NCBI GenBank assembly: GCA_002359735.1
Contig: DENS01000003.1
Location: 200,317 to 264,316 of the forward strand
Source of the DNA: Micavibrio sp. UBA2638
Lineage (GTDB): Bacteria; Pseudomonadota; Alphaproteobacteria; Micavibrionales; Micavibrionaceae
Direction of reading: 5' to 3'
Length of the DNA stretch: 64,000 nucleotides
The notes under the pieces are model-generated. The model saw only the letters and a list, made by a program, of their open reading frames with translations. It searched no databases and was not told the origin of the DNA. Of the stretch, positions 1-9,697 are shown one piece after another; position 1 is the stretch's first letter; every line of letters starts with the position of its first letter. Made by a program: the position numbers and the translations under genes.

Positions 1-1
1 A

Positions 2-859
2 AGCGAGGTCTTTGATCTCGCTTCTGCTTTAGAAGATATCAGCGAAGGGCATATCTCACGCCGCATCGACCATGATGATCTCAAGCCATGGTTCCTGCAA
101 TGGTATTTCACCGAACACCCCACCAAAGCCGATATCGCCAGCCGATTGGCCATTCAAGCCAAACTGCTGGGCCATGAAATTGACACCACGGATTTAAGCA
201 TTGAACCCGTGCCGGATAAAAACTGGCTGGAAGAAGTTTATCAAGGGCTAAAGCCTTTTAATGTCGGGCCGTTTTTTATTTATGGATCACATTATAACGA
301 AGCCGTACCCGATGGTATGATCGGCATGCAAATTGATGCCGCGACGGCCTTTGGCTCCGGCGACCACGGCACCACAAAGGGCTGTTTACAGGCCATGCTG
401 GATATGAAAGGGAAAGGCCATTGCCCATGGAATGTTCTGGATATGGGCACAGGATCGGGCATTTTAAGCATTGCGGCCTGGAAATTGTGGCAAACCCCGA
501 TTACCGCCATTGATAATGACGCCGAATCGGTGCGCGTGGCAGAAAAATACCGGGATATCAACGGTGTAAACGCCAGCGCAGGCGGGATGACTTGCGCGGT
601 TGGTGACGGATTTCAGGCCGCGCTATGCCAACAAAAAAAGCCTTATGATCTGATTATTGCCAATATATTGGCCGGGCCCTTGATTGAAATGGCGCCTGAC
701 GTCAAAGCCGTTTGCGACGAATTGGGGCAGGTTATTCTTTCCGGTATGCTGCGTACGCAAGCCGCAGATGTCCGCGCCGCCTATGAGGCACAAGGCTTTA
801 CCGTGGATCGTCAAATCGACATTGATAAATGGTCTTCACTGGTTTTGCTGAATAAATAA
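2..859 (+). CDS. prmA: Ribosomal protein L11 methyltransferase PrmA (5'-truncated by window edge)
   Basis: PrmA trimethylates ribosomal protein L11 using S-adenosylmethionine in the cytoplasm. The reading frame is open from base 2 with no start, so the N-terminal part lies outside the window. Visible motifs are the PrmA signature AFGSGDHGTT, the SAM-binding VLDMGTGSGILS and the catalytic-type IIANILAGPL. The C-terminus (SSLVLLNK) is typical for the family. An internal TTG at 146 is not needed as a start because upstream codons continue the protein. It is convergent with the aminotransferase gene. Family assignment is firm; the start cannot be seen. Confidence 0.93.
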   Translation, partial: SEVFDLASALEDISEGHISRRIDHDDLKPWFLQWYFTEHPTKADIASRLAIQAKLLGHEIDTTDLSIEPVPDKNWLEEVYQGLKPFNVGPFFIYGSHYNEAVPDGMIGMQIDAATAFGSGDHGTTKGCLQAMLDMKGKGHCPWNVLDMGTGSGILSIAAWKLWQTPITAIDNDAESVRVAEKYRDINGVNASAGGMTCAVGDGFQAALCQQKKPYDLIIANILAGPLIEMAPDVKAVCDELGQVILSGMLRTQAADVRAAYEAQGFTVDRQIDIDKWSSLVLLNK

Positions 860-877
860 CGGAAGCGGCAGCGCCCT

Positions 878-899
878 GCAGGCACCGCCTGTCCTGCCT
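878..899 (+). terminator. Possible prmA terminator hairpin
   Basis: A short GC-rich inverted repeat (CAGGC-ACC-GCCTG at 879-891, with an alternative GCAGG/CCTGC pairing) is followed by a T/A-rich stretch running into the end of the opposing gene. It lies between two convergent genes. The stem is short, so this is weak. Confidence 0.3.
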
Positions 900-2183
900 T
901 TATTTATTTTTGCCGACGAATTCACCAAACACATCAATCGCCTTTAAAACCCGGGGCGCATATGTTTCGATAAAAGATCGATCCAGTTTTGCACCGCCCT
1001 GATACGCCGCCAAGGCCGCCGCACCATCATAATCACAGCCGGATATGCGCAAGGTCAAAACATCCTCTGCGGCACCAAACGCCTTGCCCGGCAATGTCGC
1101 CAAATTATAATCCTTCAACAATGTTTCCTGAATATCATGCGATGTTTTAATGCCGCGCGCCGCAAGTGCCGCCCGAAAAGGATCAAAATCTGGATAATTA
1201 TAAAACGCGCCCTGAACTGTTGGGGCGATAATGCCGTGGCCGCGCAACCCTTCCGATACCGTCTGGTTCATTAAAGCATGAATATCCGTACAAGCCTGTA
1301 TATGGTCTTCAATATCCTTATGGCGCTTATAGGCCTCAATACAGGCTTGCTGTATCGGGGAAGGCGCACAAGACCATGTTTCACTGACAATCGAACGTAA
1401 CGCGCCCTGTAATCCGGGGGCGCCTTTTGGGATAAAGCCAATGCCAATGCGCCAGCCCCCCAAAGACAGGTGTTTTGATAAACCGCTGCTGACGGCCGTC
1501 ATATCAGGCACCAGCGGGGCGATTGAGCGGTATTGGCCGTCAAAACTGACAAAGCCATATATCTCGTCGGAAATAATAAAGATATTCTCTTGTTTGCAAA
1601 TCTCGGCCAGGTCGGGCAATTCGTCTGCCGGTATCGTCAAACCTGTCGGGTTATTCGGAGCGTTCAAAATTATTTTAGACGGGTTTTTGCCCTCTTGACG
1701 GGCCTGATGAATGATCCTGCGTAAATCTTCCGGATCAATATGATATCCATCATCATCCAGTGTCGTTGGCACTTTAATAACATTCTGGCGCAACATTTTT
1801 GCCTGCGGCTCATAACTAACCCAGCTGGGGACAGGCATTAATAAATCGCCCTCAATGGCCATTTGTAAGGCATACAAAATCAATTTACTGCCCGGTGCAA
1901 TCAAGACATCACTTCGATTGATATACTCATCACCGTAAATCGGGCGGTAATAGTCCTTGATCGTTTCCACCAACTCATGCAAGCCTTCGGCCTTTAGATA
2001 TTCCTTACGGTGCGCCGCATCGGCCAGCGCCTTTTTCATGCGTTCCGGCACAGGAAATGGCGATTCACCAAAGCCCATATGATAAACGGTTTCATGTCTG
2101 GATCGTTTTTCGTGAACCAGGTCATTCGCCCATAAGGTCGGGGAATGCACAATCGATGCTATGGTTTTATCTATTTTAATCAC
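900..2183 (-). CDS. Pyridoxal-phosphate-dependent aminotransferase, class I/II (AspAT-like)
   Basis: A 427-residue fold-type I aminotransferase. The substrate cannot be told from sequence; amino acid/2-oxo acid transamination is the family reaction. Motifs seen: NAPNNPTG (substrate/PLP region), SDEIYGF (the Asp that pairs with the PLP ring nitrogen) and SSGLSKHLSLGGWRIG, which holds the PLP Schiff-base lysine. The start is GTG at 2183, about 8 bases after an AGAGGAAAG ribosome-binding site. It is on the same strand as glmS but 140 bases away, so co-transcription is unclear. Confidence 0.88.
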   Translation of the reverse strand: MIKIDKTIASIVHSPTLWANDLVHEKRSRHETVYHMGFGESPFPVPERMKKALADAAHRKEYLKAEGLHELVETIKDYYRPIYGDEYINRSDVLIAPGSKLILYALQMAIEGDLLMPVPSWVSYEPQAKMLRQNVIKVPTTLDDDGYHIDPEDLRRIIHQARQEGKNPSKIILNAPNNPTGLTIPADELPDLAEICKQENIFIISDEIYGFVSFDGQYRSIAPLVPDMTAVSSGLSKHLSLGGWRIGIGFIPKGAPGLQGALRSIVSETWSCAPSPIQQACIEAYKRHKDIEDHIQACTDIHALMNQTVSEGLRGHGIIAPTVQGAFYNYPDFDPFRAALAARGIKTSHDIQETLLKDYNLATLPGKAFGAAEDVLTLRISGCDYDGAAALAAYQGGAKLDRSFIETYAPRVLKAIDVFGEFVGKNK

Positions 2184-2322
2184 TGCGGAGCTTTCCTCTT
2201 AATATTGATATGATATGACCTGAACTTGGACTTGAGCTTGGGATCCGTGTTTATATTGAAAAATGTGAACTCAAAAATGCGCTGCACACAAAGACATCAT
2301 CCAGCGCGCCGGTGATCCATGA

Positions 2323-4152
2323 TTACTCCACCGTAACGGATTTCGCGAGATTGCGGGGCTGATCGACATCGGTGCCTTTTATGACGGCCACATGATAAGA
2401 CAGCAACTGCACCGGAATCGCGTATAATATCGGGGCAACAAACGGGTGTACGTGCCCTAGTTCAACCTGCCACGTACAGATATCTTTTATCTTGGCCGCA
2501 CCCGGCGAATCCGATATCAGAAATACCTTGCCGCCGCGGGCCACCGCCTCTTGTAAATTCGAGGCCGATTTTTCAAATAACGGATCATTTCCGGGCGCCA
2601 CCGCAACAATAGGGACACTATCATCAATAAGGGCAATCGGCCCGTGTTTCATTTCACCGCTGGCATAGCCTTCGGCATGAATATATGAAATTTCCTTGAG
2701 TTTTAACGCCCCTTCCAGCGCAATCGGATACATGGAACCGCGGCCCAGATACAAAACATCGCGCGCATCGGCAACATCTTTTGCAATATGATATATTGCC
2801 TCATCATGGTTTAAAATTTCGGCCGCCATGGCAGGAACATGGCGCAAGGCATCGGCCAATTCCTGTTCCTCATTATTATCAATTACCCCTTTTGCCAAGG
2901 CAACAGACAGGGCCATACAAGCCAGCGTCGTAATCTGGGTGGTAAACGCCTTGGTTGACGCCACACCGATTTCCGGCCCGGCCAAAGTATGCAAAACCAG
3001 ATCAGATTCCCGTTCAATCGTGCTTTCGATAGTATTCACAATCGATAAAATAACTTGCCCCTGCGACTTACAATAACGCAGAGCCTCAAGCGTATCCAAT
3101 GTCTCCCCACTTTGGGAAACAAAGATGGCAACCCCGCCCTCTGGCATCGGGGCTTCGCGGTAACGAAATTCCGAGGCAACATCAATTTCACACGGAATGC
3201 GGCATATTTGTTCAAACCAGTATTTGGCCACCATACAGGCATAATAAGCCGTACCACACGCCACCAATGTCAGGCGCGGCGCATTCATTAAGGCTTCGGT
3301 CACGCCTTTAGGCAAGGAAATTTCACCCGTCGACGGATGTATATAAGAATTCAGCGTTTCGGCAATAACCGATGGCTGTTCATATATTTCCTTTAGCATA
3401 AAATGTTTATATTCACCCTTGCCCGATGTCGCACCGCTTTGCGCCGTTATTCGAATATCACGCGTAACAGGGGTGTTATCATTGGTGGTAATCATGGCCG
3501 CATCACGGGTCATATAGACGCGGTCCCCATCTTCCAGAAAACAAATCTTCTTGGTCAGCGGCGCCAGCGCGTAAGAATCCGATGCCATGAACATTTCACC
3601 CTCACCATAGCCAACCGCCAACGGGGTGCCATGGCGCGTACCAATCATCAGATCATGTTCACCTGAAAATATCATCACAACCGCATAGGCCCCTTCCAGA
3701 CGGTCGAATGTGGCCTTGGATGCCGCATGTGGGTCCATACCCTGTTTCATATAATGCGTACAAAGATGGGCGATCACTTCTGTATCGGTCTGGGTTTCAA
3801 AACGGAACTGCGCTTGCTCCAGCTCGGCTTTTAAATCGGCATAATTCTCGATAATCCCGTTATGTACAACGGCAACTTTATCCGTTGCGTGCGGATGCGC
3901 ATTGTCTTCAGTCGGCCCACCATGCGTCGCCCACCGTGTATGTCCAATACCGGCATTGCCCGATAAAGGCGTGCTTTTCAATTTATTTTCAAGGTTTATC
4001 AATTTTCCCGGCGCGCGGCTACGTTGAATTTCACCATTGGACAACGTCGCGATGCCCGCAGAATCATAACCGCGGTATTCCAACCGCTTCAAGCCTTCCA
4101 CCAAACGAGGCGCCACATCATTTTCTGATAAAATTCCAATTATTCCGCACAT
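2323..4152 (-). CDS. glmS: Glutamine-fructose-6-phosphate aminotransferase (isomerizing)
   Basis: Makes glucosamine-6-phosphate from fructose-6-phosphate and glutamine, the first step to UDP-GlcNAc for peptidoglycan and LPS. I chose the ATG at 4152 because the mature enzyme needs Cys as residue 2 (MCGIIGIL); five extra in-frame codons upstream would bury it. An N-terminal Ntn-type glutaminase half (GHTRWATHG) is followed by two SIS domains (VACGTAYYA, SQSGETLDTLEAL, EGYASGEMKHGPIALID) and the C-terminal KSVTVE tail with the usual catalytic Lys. Length 609 residues is standard. glmU lies just upstream on the same strand, so both enzymes of the pathway are probably co-transcribed. No glmS ribozyme structure was recognised upstream. 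Confidence 0.97.
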   Translation of the reverse strand: MCGIIGILSENDVAPRLVEGLKRLEYRGYDSAGIATLSNGEIQRSRAPGKLINLENKLKSTPLSGNAGIGHTRWATHGGPTEDNAHPHATDKVAVVHNGIIENYADLKAELEQAQFRFETQTDTEVIAHLCTHYMKQGMDPHAASKATFDRLEGAYAVVMIFSGEHDLMIGTRHGTPLAVGYGEGEMFMASDSYALAPLTKKICFLEDGDRVYMTRDAAMITTNDNTPVTRDIRITAQSGATSGKGEYKHFMLKEIYEQPSVIAETLNSYIHPSTGEISLPKGVTEALMNAPRLTLVACGTAYYACMVAKYWFEQICRIPCEIDVASEFRYREAPMPEGGVAIFVSQSGETLDTLEALRYCKSQGQVILSIVNTIESTIERESDLVLHTLAGPEIGVASTKAFTTQITTLACMALSVALAKGVIDNNEEQELADALRHVPAMAAEILNHDEAIYHIAKDVADARDVLYLGRGSMYPIALEGALKLKEISYIHAEGYASGEMKHGPIALIDDSVPIVAVAPGNDPLFEKSASNLQEAVARGGKVFLISDSPGAAKIKDICTWQVELGHVHPFVAPILYAIPVQLLSYHVAVIKGTDVDQPRNLAKSVTVE

Positions 4153-4256
4153 GGACACAGATCCCATTTAAAAATATTTTTACTATATTAGAGCATAGCA
4201 AAGCTCGCGCAATGCTCAAATCACAATGTCTTACGGATTATTTCAGGAAAAACCGA

Positions 4257-5603
4257 TTAGCCCGCCTTTTTTTCAGCTTCAATCTTTTTTTTATTCTTAG
4301 TCTCGCGGAATTTGGTGGCCCACCCCTCACGAATAGAGGGTTTATCACGGGCAATAGACAAGGAATCGGCCGGAACATCTTCGTTTATCGTTGACCCCGC
4401 GGCCACAAATGCCCCGTCATCAATGGTCAATGGCGCCACCAAATTGACATTGGACCCAATCATGACATTTTTGCCTATGGTGGTCTGGTGTTTGTTAAAA
4501 CCATCATAATTCACCGTAATCGCCCCGGCGGAAAAATTCACATCTTCCCCCATCGTGCAATCCCCGACATAGGCCAGATGGTTAATTTTGGATCCATTGC
4601 CGATGCTGGATTTTTTAATCTCGACAAAATTGCCAATACGTACACCCTCGCCAATTTCACTACCTGGACGTAACCGCGCAAACGGCCCAAGGGTCGTATT
4701 CGCACCAATATGGGCTCCCTCAATATGGCTAAAGGCCTTGATATGTACACCCTGATCAACACGTACACCCGGCCCGAAAAAGACCGATGGCTCAATTAAC
4801 ACACCGGGCGCCACCACCGTATCATGGTGAAAATAAACTGTGGACGGGTCAACCATGCGTACACCGTTCATCACATGGGCATCACGAAGCATTTCACGAA
4901 AAACCTGTTCATGTTCAGCCAATTGTTTACAATCATTTATACCCCATACATGATCAACCGGCATGGTAAACACATCAAACGGAACCCCGTCTTCCGCCGC
5001 ATATTTGGGCATATCCGTCAGGTAATATTCCCCTTGTGCGTTGTCTTTCCCAATTTTTTCCAGCCATTCCGCCAATTTAGATGATGGAACACAATAATTA
5101 CCGGCGTTACAGACCAGAATTTCGCGCTGCTGATCATCGCAATCCTTTTCCTCAACAATCCCCATCAGCTGGCCATCTTCATCCATCATCATCCGTCCCA
5201 AACCATAAGGATCCGGGGGGATAATGGCCATGGCAGAGGGGCTGTCATAGGCCGCCATTTCTTCCAACACCTGCATGGGAACCAGCGGTTCATCGCCCAA
5301 CAGAATTAAAACATTTCCCTGAAACCCTTCTAGCGCCGGCAAAGCGGCCTTGACGGCATCGGCCGTTCCGTTCTGTTCGGTCTGGATTACAGATTGGTGG
5401 GGTTTCACGATCTCCCGCAAATCGTGCATATCCTTTCCGGTCACCACAATAATTTTCTCGGGCGAAAGCTGGCACACCTGATCAATTAAAATTGATATCA
5501 TCGGCTTTCCGGCCAGCTCATGCATAACTTTGGGTAATTCAGACTGCATACGCTTGCCTTTACCGGCGGCCAAAATCACAACAGCAAGAGGAATCGTGCT
5601 CAT
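4257..5603 (-). CDS. glmU: Bifunctional UDP-GlcNAc pyrophosphorylase / GlcN-1-P N-acetyltransferase
   Basis: Carries out the last two steps to UDP-N-acetylglucosamine. The N-terminal uridylyltransferase domain (about residues 1-228) shows the nucleotide-binding LAAGKGKRMQSELPKVMHEL, and NGTADAV. The C-terminal left-handed beta-helix (about 250-430) shows many hexapeptide repeats and RPGSEIGEGVRIGNFVEIK plus NYDGFNKHQT, typical acetyltransferase motifs. Length 448 is normal. The gene is about 100 bases upstream of glmS on the same strand. The tail is lysine-rich. Confidence 0.97.
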   Translation of the reverse strand: MSTIPLAVVILAAGKGKRMQSELPKVMHELAGKPMISILIDQVCQLSPEKIIVVTGKDMHDLREIVKPHQSVIQTEQNGTADAVKAALPALEGFQGNVLILLGDEPLVPMQVLEEMAAYDSPSAMAIIPPDPYGLGRMMMDEDGQLMGIVEEKDCDDQQREILVCNAGNYCVPSSKLAEWLEKIGKDNAQGEYYLTDMPKYAAEDGVPFDVFTMPVDHVWGINDCKQLAEHEQVFREMLRDAHVMNGVRMVDPSTVYFHHDTVVAPGVLIEPSVFFGPGVRVDQGVHIKAFSHIEGAHIGANTTLGPFARLRPGSEIGEGVRIGNFVEIKKSSIGNGSKINHLAYVGDCTMGEDVNFSAGAITVNYDGFNKHQTTIGKNVMIGSNVNLVAPLTIDDGAFVAAGSTINEDVPADSLSIARDKPSIREGWATKFRETKNKKKIEAEKKAG

Positions 5604-5685
5604 ATCTTAAAACTCCTTAAATTCAGCCGGTAATGTCGCCTAAAACGCCCAGAAACACAAGGAAATTTACGTTTAGAGGCTCTTA

Positions 5686-6564
5686 TTAATTGTCCTGACG
5701 CTTTTCGGCCACAACCATATTGCCGCCGGTTTCGTATTGCGCAAGATGCATGAATAATGTGCCATAGGCCGTTTTAACACGGATTTTCACAGGTACGGCC
5801 GGGCCATCATCGCTTACATTGGCCAGCCAGACTGTCGGCATCATCCCGCGGTCACGGCCCTGTTCCTGAATGGATAGCCACCCGCGCGGCTTTTCCGACC
5901 AACCGCCCGCAACCGGCTTAATCTCCACCGTGCATTCAACGGCTGGGCCGCCATAGATGTTATATTTTGAAGCGCTAAGTTCGGTTCTTTTCACATGAGT
6001 GAAAATCTGTTCAAAACGTCTTTCGCCATCAAAAACCTCGGACGTGCCCGTACAATCACCGCCATTGGCCACCGTATTAAACACGGATAAAGCCGCAGTC
6101 AGGGCATCGGTTGTACCGTCCGTTAAATCCGATTCAATTTCCTGAACCTCTTCTGGTTTATCATGGTCTTTTATAACCAGATTTTTAAAACCGCCCTTTT
6201 TTGTATAATTATAAGATTTTATTTCTTCTTCACCCCGCCATGTGGCCGATGACCTGTGCAGCTGGGGTTGCAAACGATCCCCAAGAATCCAGCCCGATGT
6301 TTCAAACGTGCCGTGCCATGGCGCCAGCTTCCCCAAAAATCCATACGTCGCCGCCCCCATAAACAGGCCATAGTGTCTGGGGTCGGAATAATCAATGGTT
6401 ACATCGGCCTGAACAACGCGAAAACCGCCCGCATATACATCATAGATCATTTTTTGCACCCCGTCAGAGGCAGCAGCATTACCCGATGTACAAAGCGCCA
6501 GAGCGAACAATACGGCCGCCCATCCCTTGCTTGAATTTTTTAACGCCTTTGGCCGTGTCATCAT
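5686..6564 (-). CDS. DUF3108 domain exported protein
   Basis: A 292-residue protein with an N-terminal signal peptide (basic start, hydrophobic WAAVLFALALCTSGNAAAS, cleavage likely near residue 33). The body resembles the DUF3108 family: VYAGGFRVVQADVTIDY, repeated beta-strand patterns, and a late WLSIQEQGRDRG-MMPTVWLA stretch. The function of DUF3108 is not established; these proteins are predicted periplasmic and lipocalin-like. The start is well supported: AGGAGG lies 5 bases before the ATG at 6564. The start lies inside the upstream FemAB-like gene, so the two genes overlap by 86 bases in different frames. Confidence 0.75.
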   Translation of the reverse strand: MMTRPKALKNSSKGWAAVLFALALCTSGNAAASDGVQKMIYDVYAGGFRVVQADVTIDYSDPRHYGLFMGAATYGFLGKLAPWHGTFETSGWILGDRLQPQLHRSSATWRGEEEIKSYNYTKKGGFKNLVIKDHDKPEEVQEIESDLTDGTTDALTAALSVFNTVANGGDCTGTSEVFDGERRFEQIFTHVKRTELSASKYNIYGGPAVECTVEIKPVAGGWSEKPRGWLSIQEQGRDRGMMPTVWLANVSDDGPAVPVKIRVKTAYGTLFMHLAQYETGGNMVVAEKRQDN

Positions 6565-7426
6565 TTATTCCTCCTAAATCAAATTCCGTTACACCCTGAT
6601 TTTTCAGCTCTAACATACCACGCCAAAGCAAAAGAGTCTGCGCGCCTGTTTTGCGCCCGTATTCCGAGGTCCAGCCCACCTGATAGGTTGCACCGGCCCC
6701 ATGTTTCAATAATAATATAGATGCGCGCTCTTGCCTATCTTTAAGTGCGCGGCCGTACAGCATGCATCCGCCGGGAATAAAGGCCCGAGCCAAAGCCATC
6801 AGTGTTTCAGCCGTTGGCCCTTCATAGCCTTTTTCGGCCTTATCTGCCGCGTAATAAGACAAAAATGATTTAAAATTCGCCGTTGTAATTGTCCAGTCAA
6901 TCTGAAAATTTTCCTTTTCGGCCTTTGATAACACCGCGCGCCAGTTTTTCTTAAGCTGGGCGCGCAAATCGTCTTCACTCTGTGATAAATCCAGACAAAT
7001 GGTTTCATAAGGTTGCCCGGTTCCGGTAAAACCCATCCCGGTCATAAAGCTATCCAGCGCGGGAGTCTGTTCCATTTCGGGAATAAACCGATAGCGCCGG
7101 AACATACGGCGCGGAAACTCTTTTAACAAAGCCTCTGTGAACATGGTGAAATGTTCAAAACTGCCGTACCCTTCAAACCATAAGGGCCCGCGATCGATCA
7201 TCAGGGCATGAACCACCTTGCCCAACGCCGATGCCTCAAGTATCTGCACCATCCCGGCCTCATGGCCGTCAATCTCTATTATCCCCCAGCGTCCCTTTTG
7301 TCGCTTTGCCGGACATATCGCCTGCGCATATTGATAGGATTGCAAAAGATTGGAATGGCCCAGACGGGCAAATCTGTGCTGCCATTCTTGTGGGCTTAAC
7401 GAATTCCAATGAAGGGCGCAGGACAT
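6479..7426 (-). CDS. FemAB/GNAT-fold peptidyltransferase-like protein
   Basis: A 315-residue protein of the FemAB-like double-GNAT class. Relatives add amino acids to peptidoglycan precursors or transfer acyl/aminoacyl groups; the actual substrate here is unknown. Supporting segments are SYQYAQAICPAKRQKGRWG near the N-terminus, LKKNWRAVLSKAEKEN in the middle (family Arg/Lys-rich helix) and the C-terminal YQVGWTSEYGRKTGAQTLLLW ending DLGGINDDTAKGVKKFKQGMGG, which is the usual end of the family. The ATG at 7426 is preferred; a TTG eight codons upstream is possible. It is transcribed with the DUF3108 gene, whose start it overlaps. Confidence 0.8.
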   Translation of the reverse strand: MSCALHWNSLSPQEWQHRFARLGHSNLLQSYQYAQAICPAKRQKGRWGIIEIDGHEAGMVQILEASALGKVVHALMIDRGPLWFEGYGSFEHFTMFTEALLKEFPRRMFRRYRFIPEMEQTPALDSFMTGMGFTGTGQPYETICLDLSQSEDDLRAQLKKNWRAVLSKAEKENFQIDWTITTANFKSFLSYYAADKAEKGYEGPTAETLMALARAFIPGGCMLYGRALKDRQERASILLLKHGAGATYQVGWTSEYGRKTGAQTLLLWRGMLELKNQGVTEFDLGGINDDTAKGVKKFKQGMGGRIVRSGALYIG

Positions 7427-7516
7427 TTTTCGGTTGTACTTTGTTTCCAAGTGTTTTAGCTACTTATTCCAGTATGACAATCTCCCCTTCACTGAACAAG
7501 ACAAGGATATAAAATA

Positions 7517-8377
7517 ATGAGCATTGCCCACGATATGACACCAGCCGATTTAGAAACCATCATTAACAAAGCATGGGATGATCGTGATTCGCTGAATGCC
7601 GATACGGCGGGCGAACAACGCCAGGCGGTTGATACAGCACTGGCTTTGCTGGATAACGGAACAATGCGGATTGCCGAAAAGATTGATGGCGGCTGGCATG
7701 TCCATCAATGGCTCAAAAAATCGGTCTTGCTCTCATTTCGCCTAAACCCTATGACAATCATGCCCGGCGGCCCGGATGGCGCCCCCTGGTATGACAAGGT
7801 GGACAGCAAATTCAAGGGCTGGAACGCCGAGGATTTCCAATCAGCAGGCTTTCGCGCCGTTCCCAATTGTACCGTCCGTAAAAGCGCGTATATCGCAAAA
7901 GGTGTCGTGTTAATGCCATCTTTTGTGAATATCGGCGCTTATGTCGATGAAGGCACGATGGTTGACACATGGGCGACCGTTGGGTCCTGCGCCCAGATCG
8001 GGAAAAACGTGCATCTATCCGGCGGCGTTGGCATTGGCGGCGTTTTAGAACCCCTGCAGGCCGGCCCAACCATTATCGAGGATCATTGCTTTATCGGCGC
8101 GCGTTCCGAAGTTGTAGAAGGCACCATTATCGAGGAAGGCAGCGTTCTGTCGATGGGCGTATTTATTGGCGCGTCCACCAAAATTATTGACCGCGAGACC
8201 GGCGAAATTTTCCGTGGCCGCGTTCCGGCCTATTCCGTTGTCGTGCCTGGCACCTTGCCAGGCAAACCATTGCCGGACGGATCCCCTGGGCCGGGGCTAT
8301 CTTGCGCCGTCATTGTAAAACGCGTTGATGCCCAGACCCGGTCAAAAACCAGCATTAACGACCTGTTGCGTGATTAA
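7517..8377 (+). CDS. dapD: 2,3,4,5-tetrahydropyridine-2,6-dicarboxylate N-succinyltransferase
   Basis: Succinylates tetrahydrodipicolinate in the succinylase branch of lysine/meso-diaminopimelate synthesis, supplying peptidoglycan cross-links. It has an N-terminal helical domain (about 1-100) and then a left-handed beta-helix of hexapeptide repeats with the DapD signature [36 protein letters not shown] and [10 protein letters not shown]. Length 286 is typical. The start ATG follows an AAGGA site. dapE follows 165 bases later on the same strand, separated by a strong inverted repeat. Confidence 0.96.
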   Translation: MSIAHDMTPADLETIINKAWDDRDSLNADTAGEQRQAVDTALALLDNGTMRIAEKIDGGWHVHQWLKKSVLLSFRLNPMTIMPGGPDGAPWYDKVDSKFKGWNAEDFQSAGFRAVPNCTVRKSAYIAKGVVLMPSFVNIGAYVDEGTMVDTWATVGSCAQIGKNVHLSGGVGIGGVLEPLQAGPTIIEDHCFIGARSEVVEGTIIEEGSVLSMGVFIGASTKIIDRETGEIFRGRVPAYSVVVPGTLPGKPLPDGSPGPGLSCAVIVKRVDAQTRSKTSINDLLRD

Positions 8378-8402
8378 AATCTGTCCCTAAAACCTTCCTT
8401 GA

Positions 8403-8434
8403 GCGTTAAAGCCTTGCGTTAAAGGCTTTAACGC
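8403..8434. repeat. Perfect 13-bp inverted repeat between dapD and dapE
   Basis: GCGTTAAAGCCTT (8403-8415) and its exact complement (8422-8434) flank a 6-base loop. No T-run follows on either strand, so it is not a classic Rho-independent terminator. It could act as an mRNA stabiliser/attenuator of dapE expression or be an isolated copy of a palindromic repeat family. Confidence 0.6.
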
Positions 8435-8542
8435 GCGGCAAATAACCTGAACGCGCCGCATTCATAAGACTAGCGGCCACTATTTCCCTGTGGTTGGAAT
8501 GATGATATCGTTTACACAAATAACCCATAAAAAGGTCATACA

Positions 8543-9691
8543 ATGATAAATACGCTGGGTCTGGCCAAAGCCCTGATTTCCGTTCCCTCGGTAACGCCGC
8601 ATGATAAAGGGGCACAAGACATTTTAAAAACCCATCTGGATGCGGCCGGATTTCACTGTTTCGATGTGCCTTTTGGCGGCGAAAACGGGCAAGCGCGCAT
8701 TGAAAACCTGTTTGCCCGTTTCGGCACAGGCCCAAAGCATCTTTGCTATGCCGGCCACACCGATGTCGTACCGCCCGGGCCCGAAGACAAATGGACATAC
8801 GGGCCATTCACACCGCATGTAGAAGATGGTGTACTTTATGGGCGCGGCGCCAGTGATATGAAAGGCTCTGTTGCGGCCTTTACCGTTGCCGCGATTAAAT
8901 TTGTTCAAAACCACCCCGATTTCGGCGGCAGTATCAGCCTTTTGATCACCGGCGACGAAGAAGCCGATGCCATAAACGGGACGGTCAAAGTTCTGGAATG
9001 GATGAAAAACAATAATCATATCCCGGATGTGGCACTAGTTGGTGAACCCACAAACCCCAATCACATTGGCCAGGAAATCAAAATCGGCCGCCGCGGATCA
9101 TTGAACGGCCATATCACGGTTAAGGGCAAACAGGGCCATGTCGCCTATCAACAATTGGCCGATAACCCGTTGCCGCGCCTGATTACATTACTGGATCGGC
9201 TGGCCGGACATACATTTGATGAAGGCAACGCCTATTTCCTGCCAACCAATCTGGAGATCACCACCATTGATGTCGGTAATAGCGCAACCAACGTAATCCC
9301 CGCGGAAGGACGCGCCAGTTTTAACATTCGTTTTAATGATAACTGGAGCAAAGCCACGTTAATGGAAGCCATCACAAACATTCTGGATTCCAGCAAATTG
9401 GACTATGAGATCACCTTTGATGGTAACGCAGAAAGTTTTATTACAAAGCCGGGGCCCTGGAGTGAAATTGTTGCCAGCGCGGTGGAAAAAATATCCGGGC
9501 TAAGGCCCGCCTACACAACCACTGGCGGCACATCGGATGCGCGGTTTATTGTGAAATATTGCCCGGTCATTGAATGCGGCGCGGTGAATGACAGCATTCA
9601 CCAGATCAACGAAAACGCAAAAGTGTCAGACCTGAACGATCTGACACAAATCTATGAAGAAATATTAAAACGATATTTTGAAATAACCTAA
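8543..9691 (+). CDS. dapE: Succinyl-diaminopimelate desuccinylase
   Basis: Hydrolyses N-succinyl-LL-diaminopimelate to LL-diaminopimelate, the step after DapD and succinyl-DAP transamination. It is an M20-family dinuclear zinc enzyme: AGHTDVVPPG (first metal His, about residue 72), GRGASDMKGS (bridging Asp), TGDEEADAINGT (catalytic Glu) and LVGEPT are all visible, and the late YTTTGGTSDARF and GAVNDSIHQINE segments match. Length 382 is typical. The ATG at 8543 follows an AAGG site. Confidence 0.95.
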   Translation: MINTLGLAKALISVPSVTPHDKGAQDILKTHLDAAGFHCFDVPFGGENGQARIENLFARFGTGPKHLCYAGHTDVVPPGPEDKWTYGPFTPHVEDGVLYGRGASDMKGSVAAFTVAAIKFVQNHPDFGGSISLLITGDEEADAINGTVKVLEWMKNNNHIPDVALVGEPTNPNHIGQEIKIGRRGSLNGHITVKGKQGHVAYQQLADNPLPRLITLLDRLAGHTFDEGNAYFLPTNLEITTIDVGNSATNVIPAEGRASFNIRFNDNWSKATLMEAITNILDSSKLDYEITFDGNAESFITKPGPWSEIVASAVEKISGLRPAYTTTGGTSDARFIVKYCPVIECGAVNDSIHQINENAKVSDLNDLTQIYEEILKRYFEIT

Positions 9692-9697
9692 ACCGGT

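Noticed and set aside
4153..4256. glmS ribozyme or other riboswitch upstream of glmS
   Set aside because: The gap to glmU is about 100 bases and shows no matching core; the ribozyme is also mainly found in Gram-positive bacteria.
3885..4394. 169-residue plus-strand frame over glmS/glmU
   Set aside because: Shadow of conserved essential genes on the minus strand.
6479..7426. Frameshifted single FemAB-DUF3108 fusion gene
   Set aside because: Each half has its own complete ends: a normal FemAB C-terminus, and a signal peptide with AGGAGG for the DUF3108 protein.
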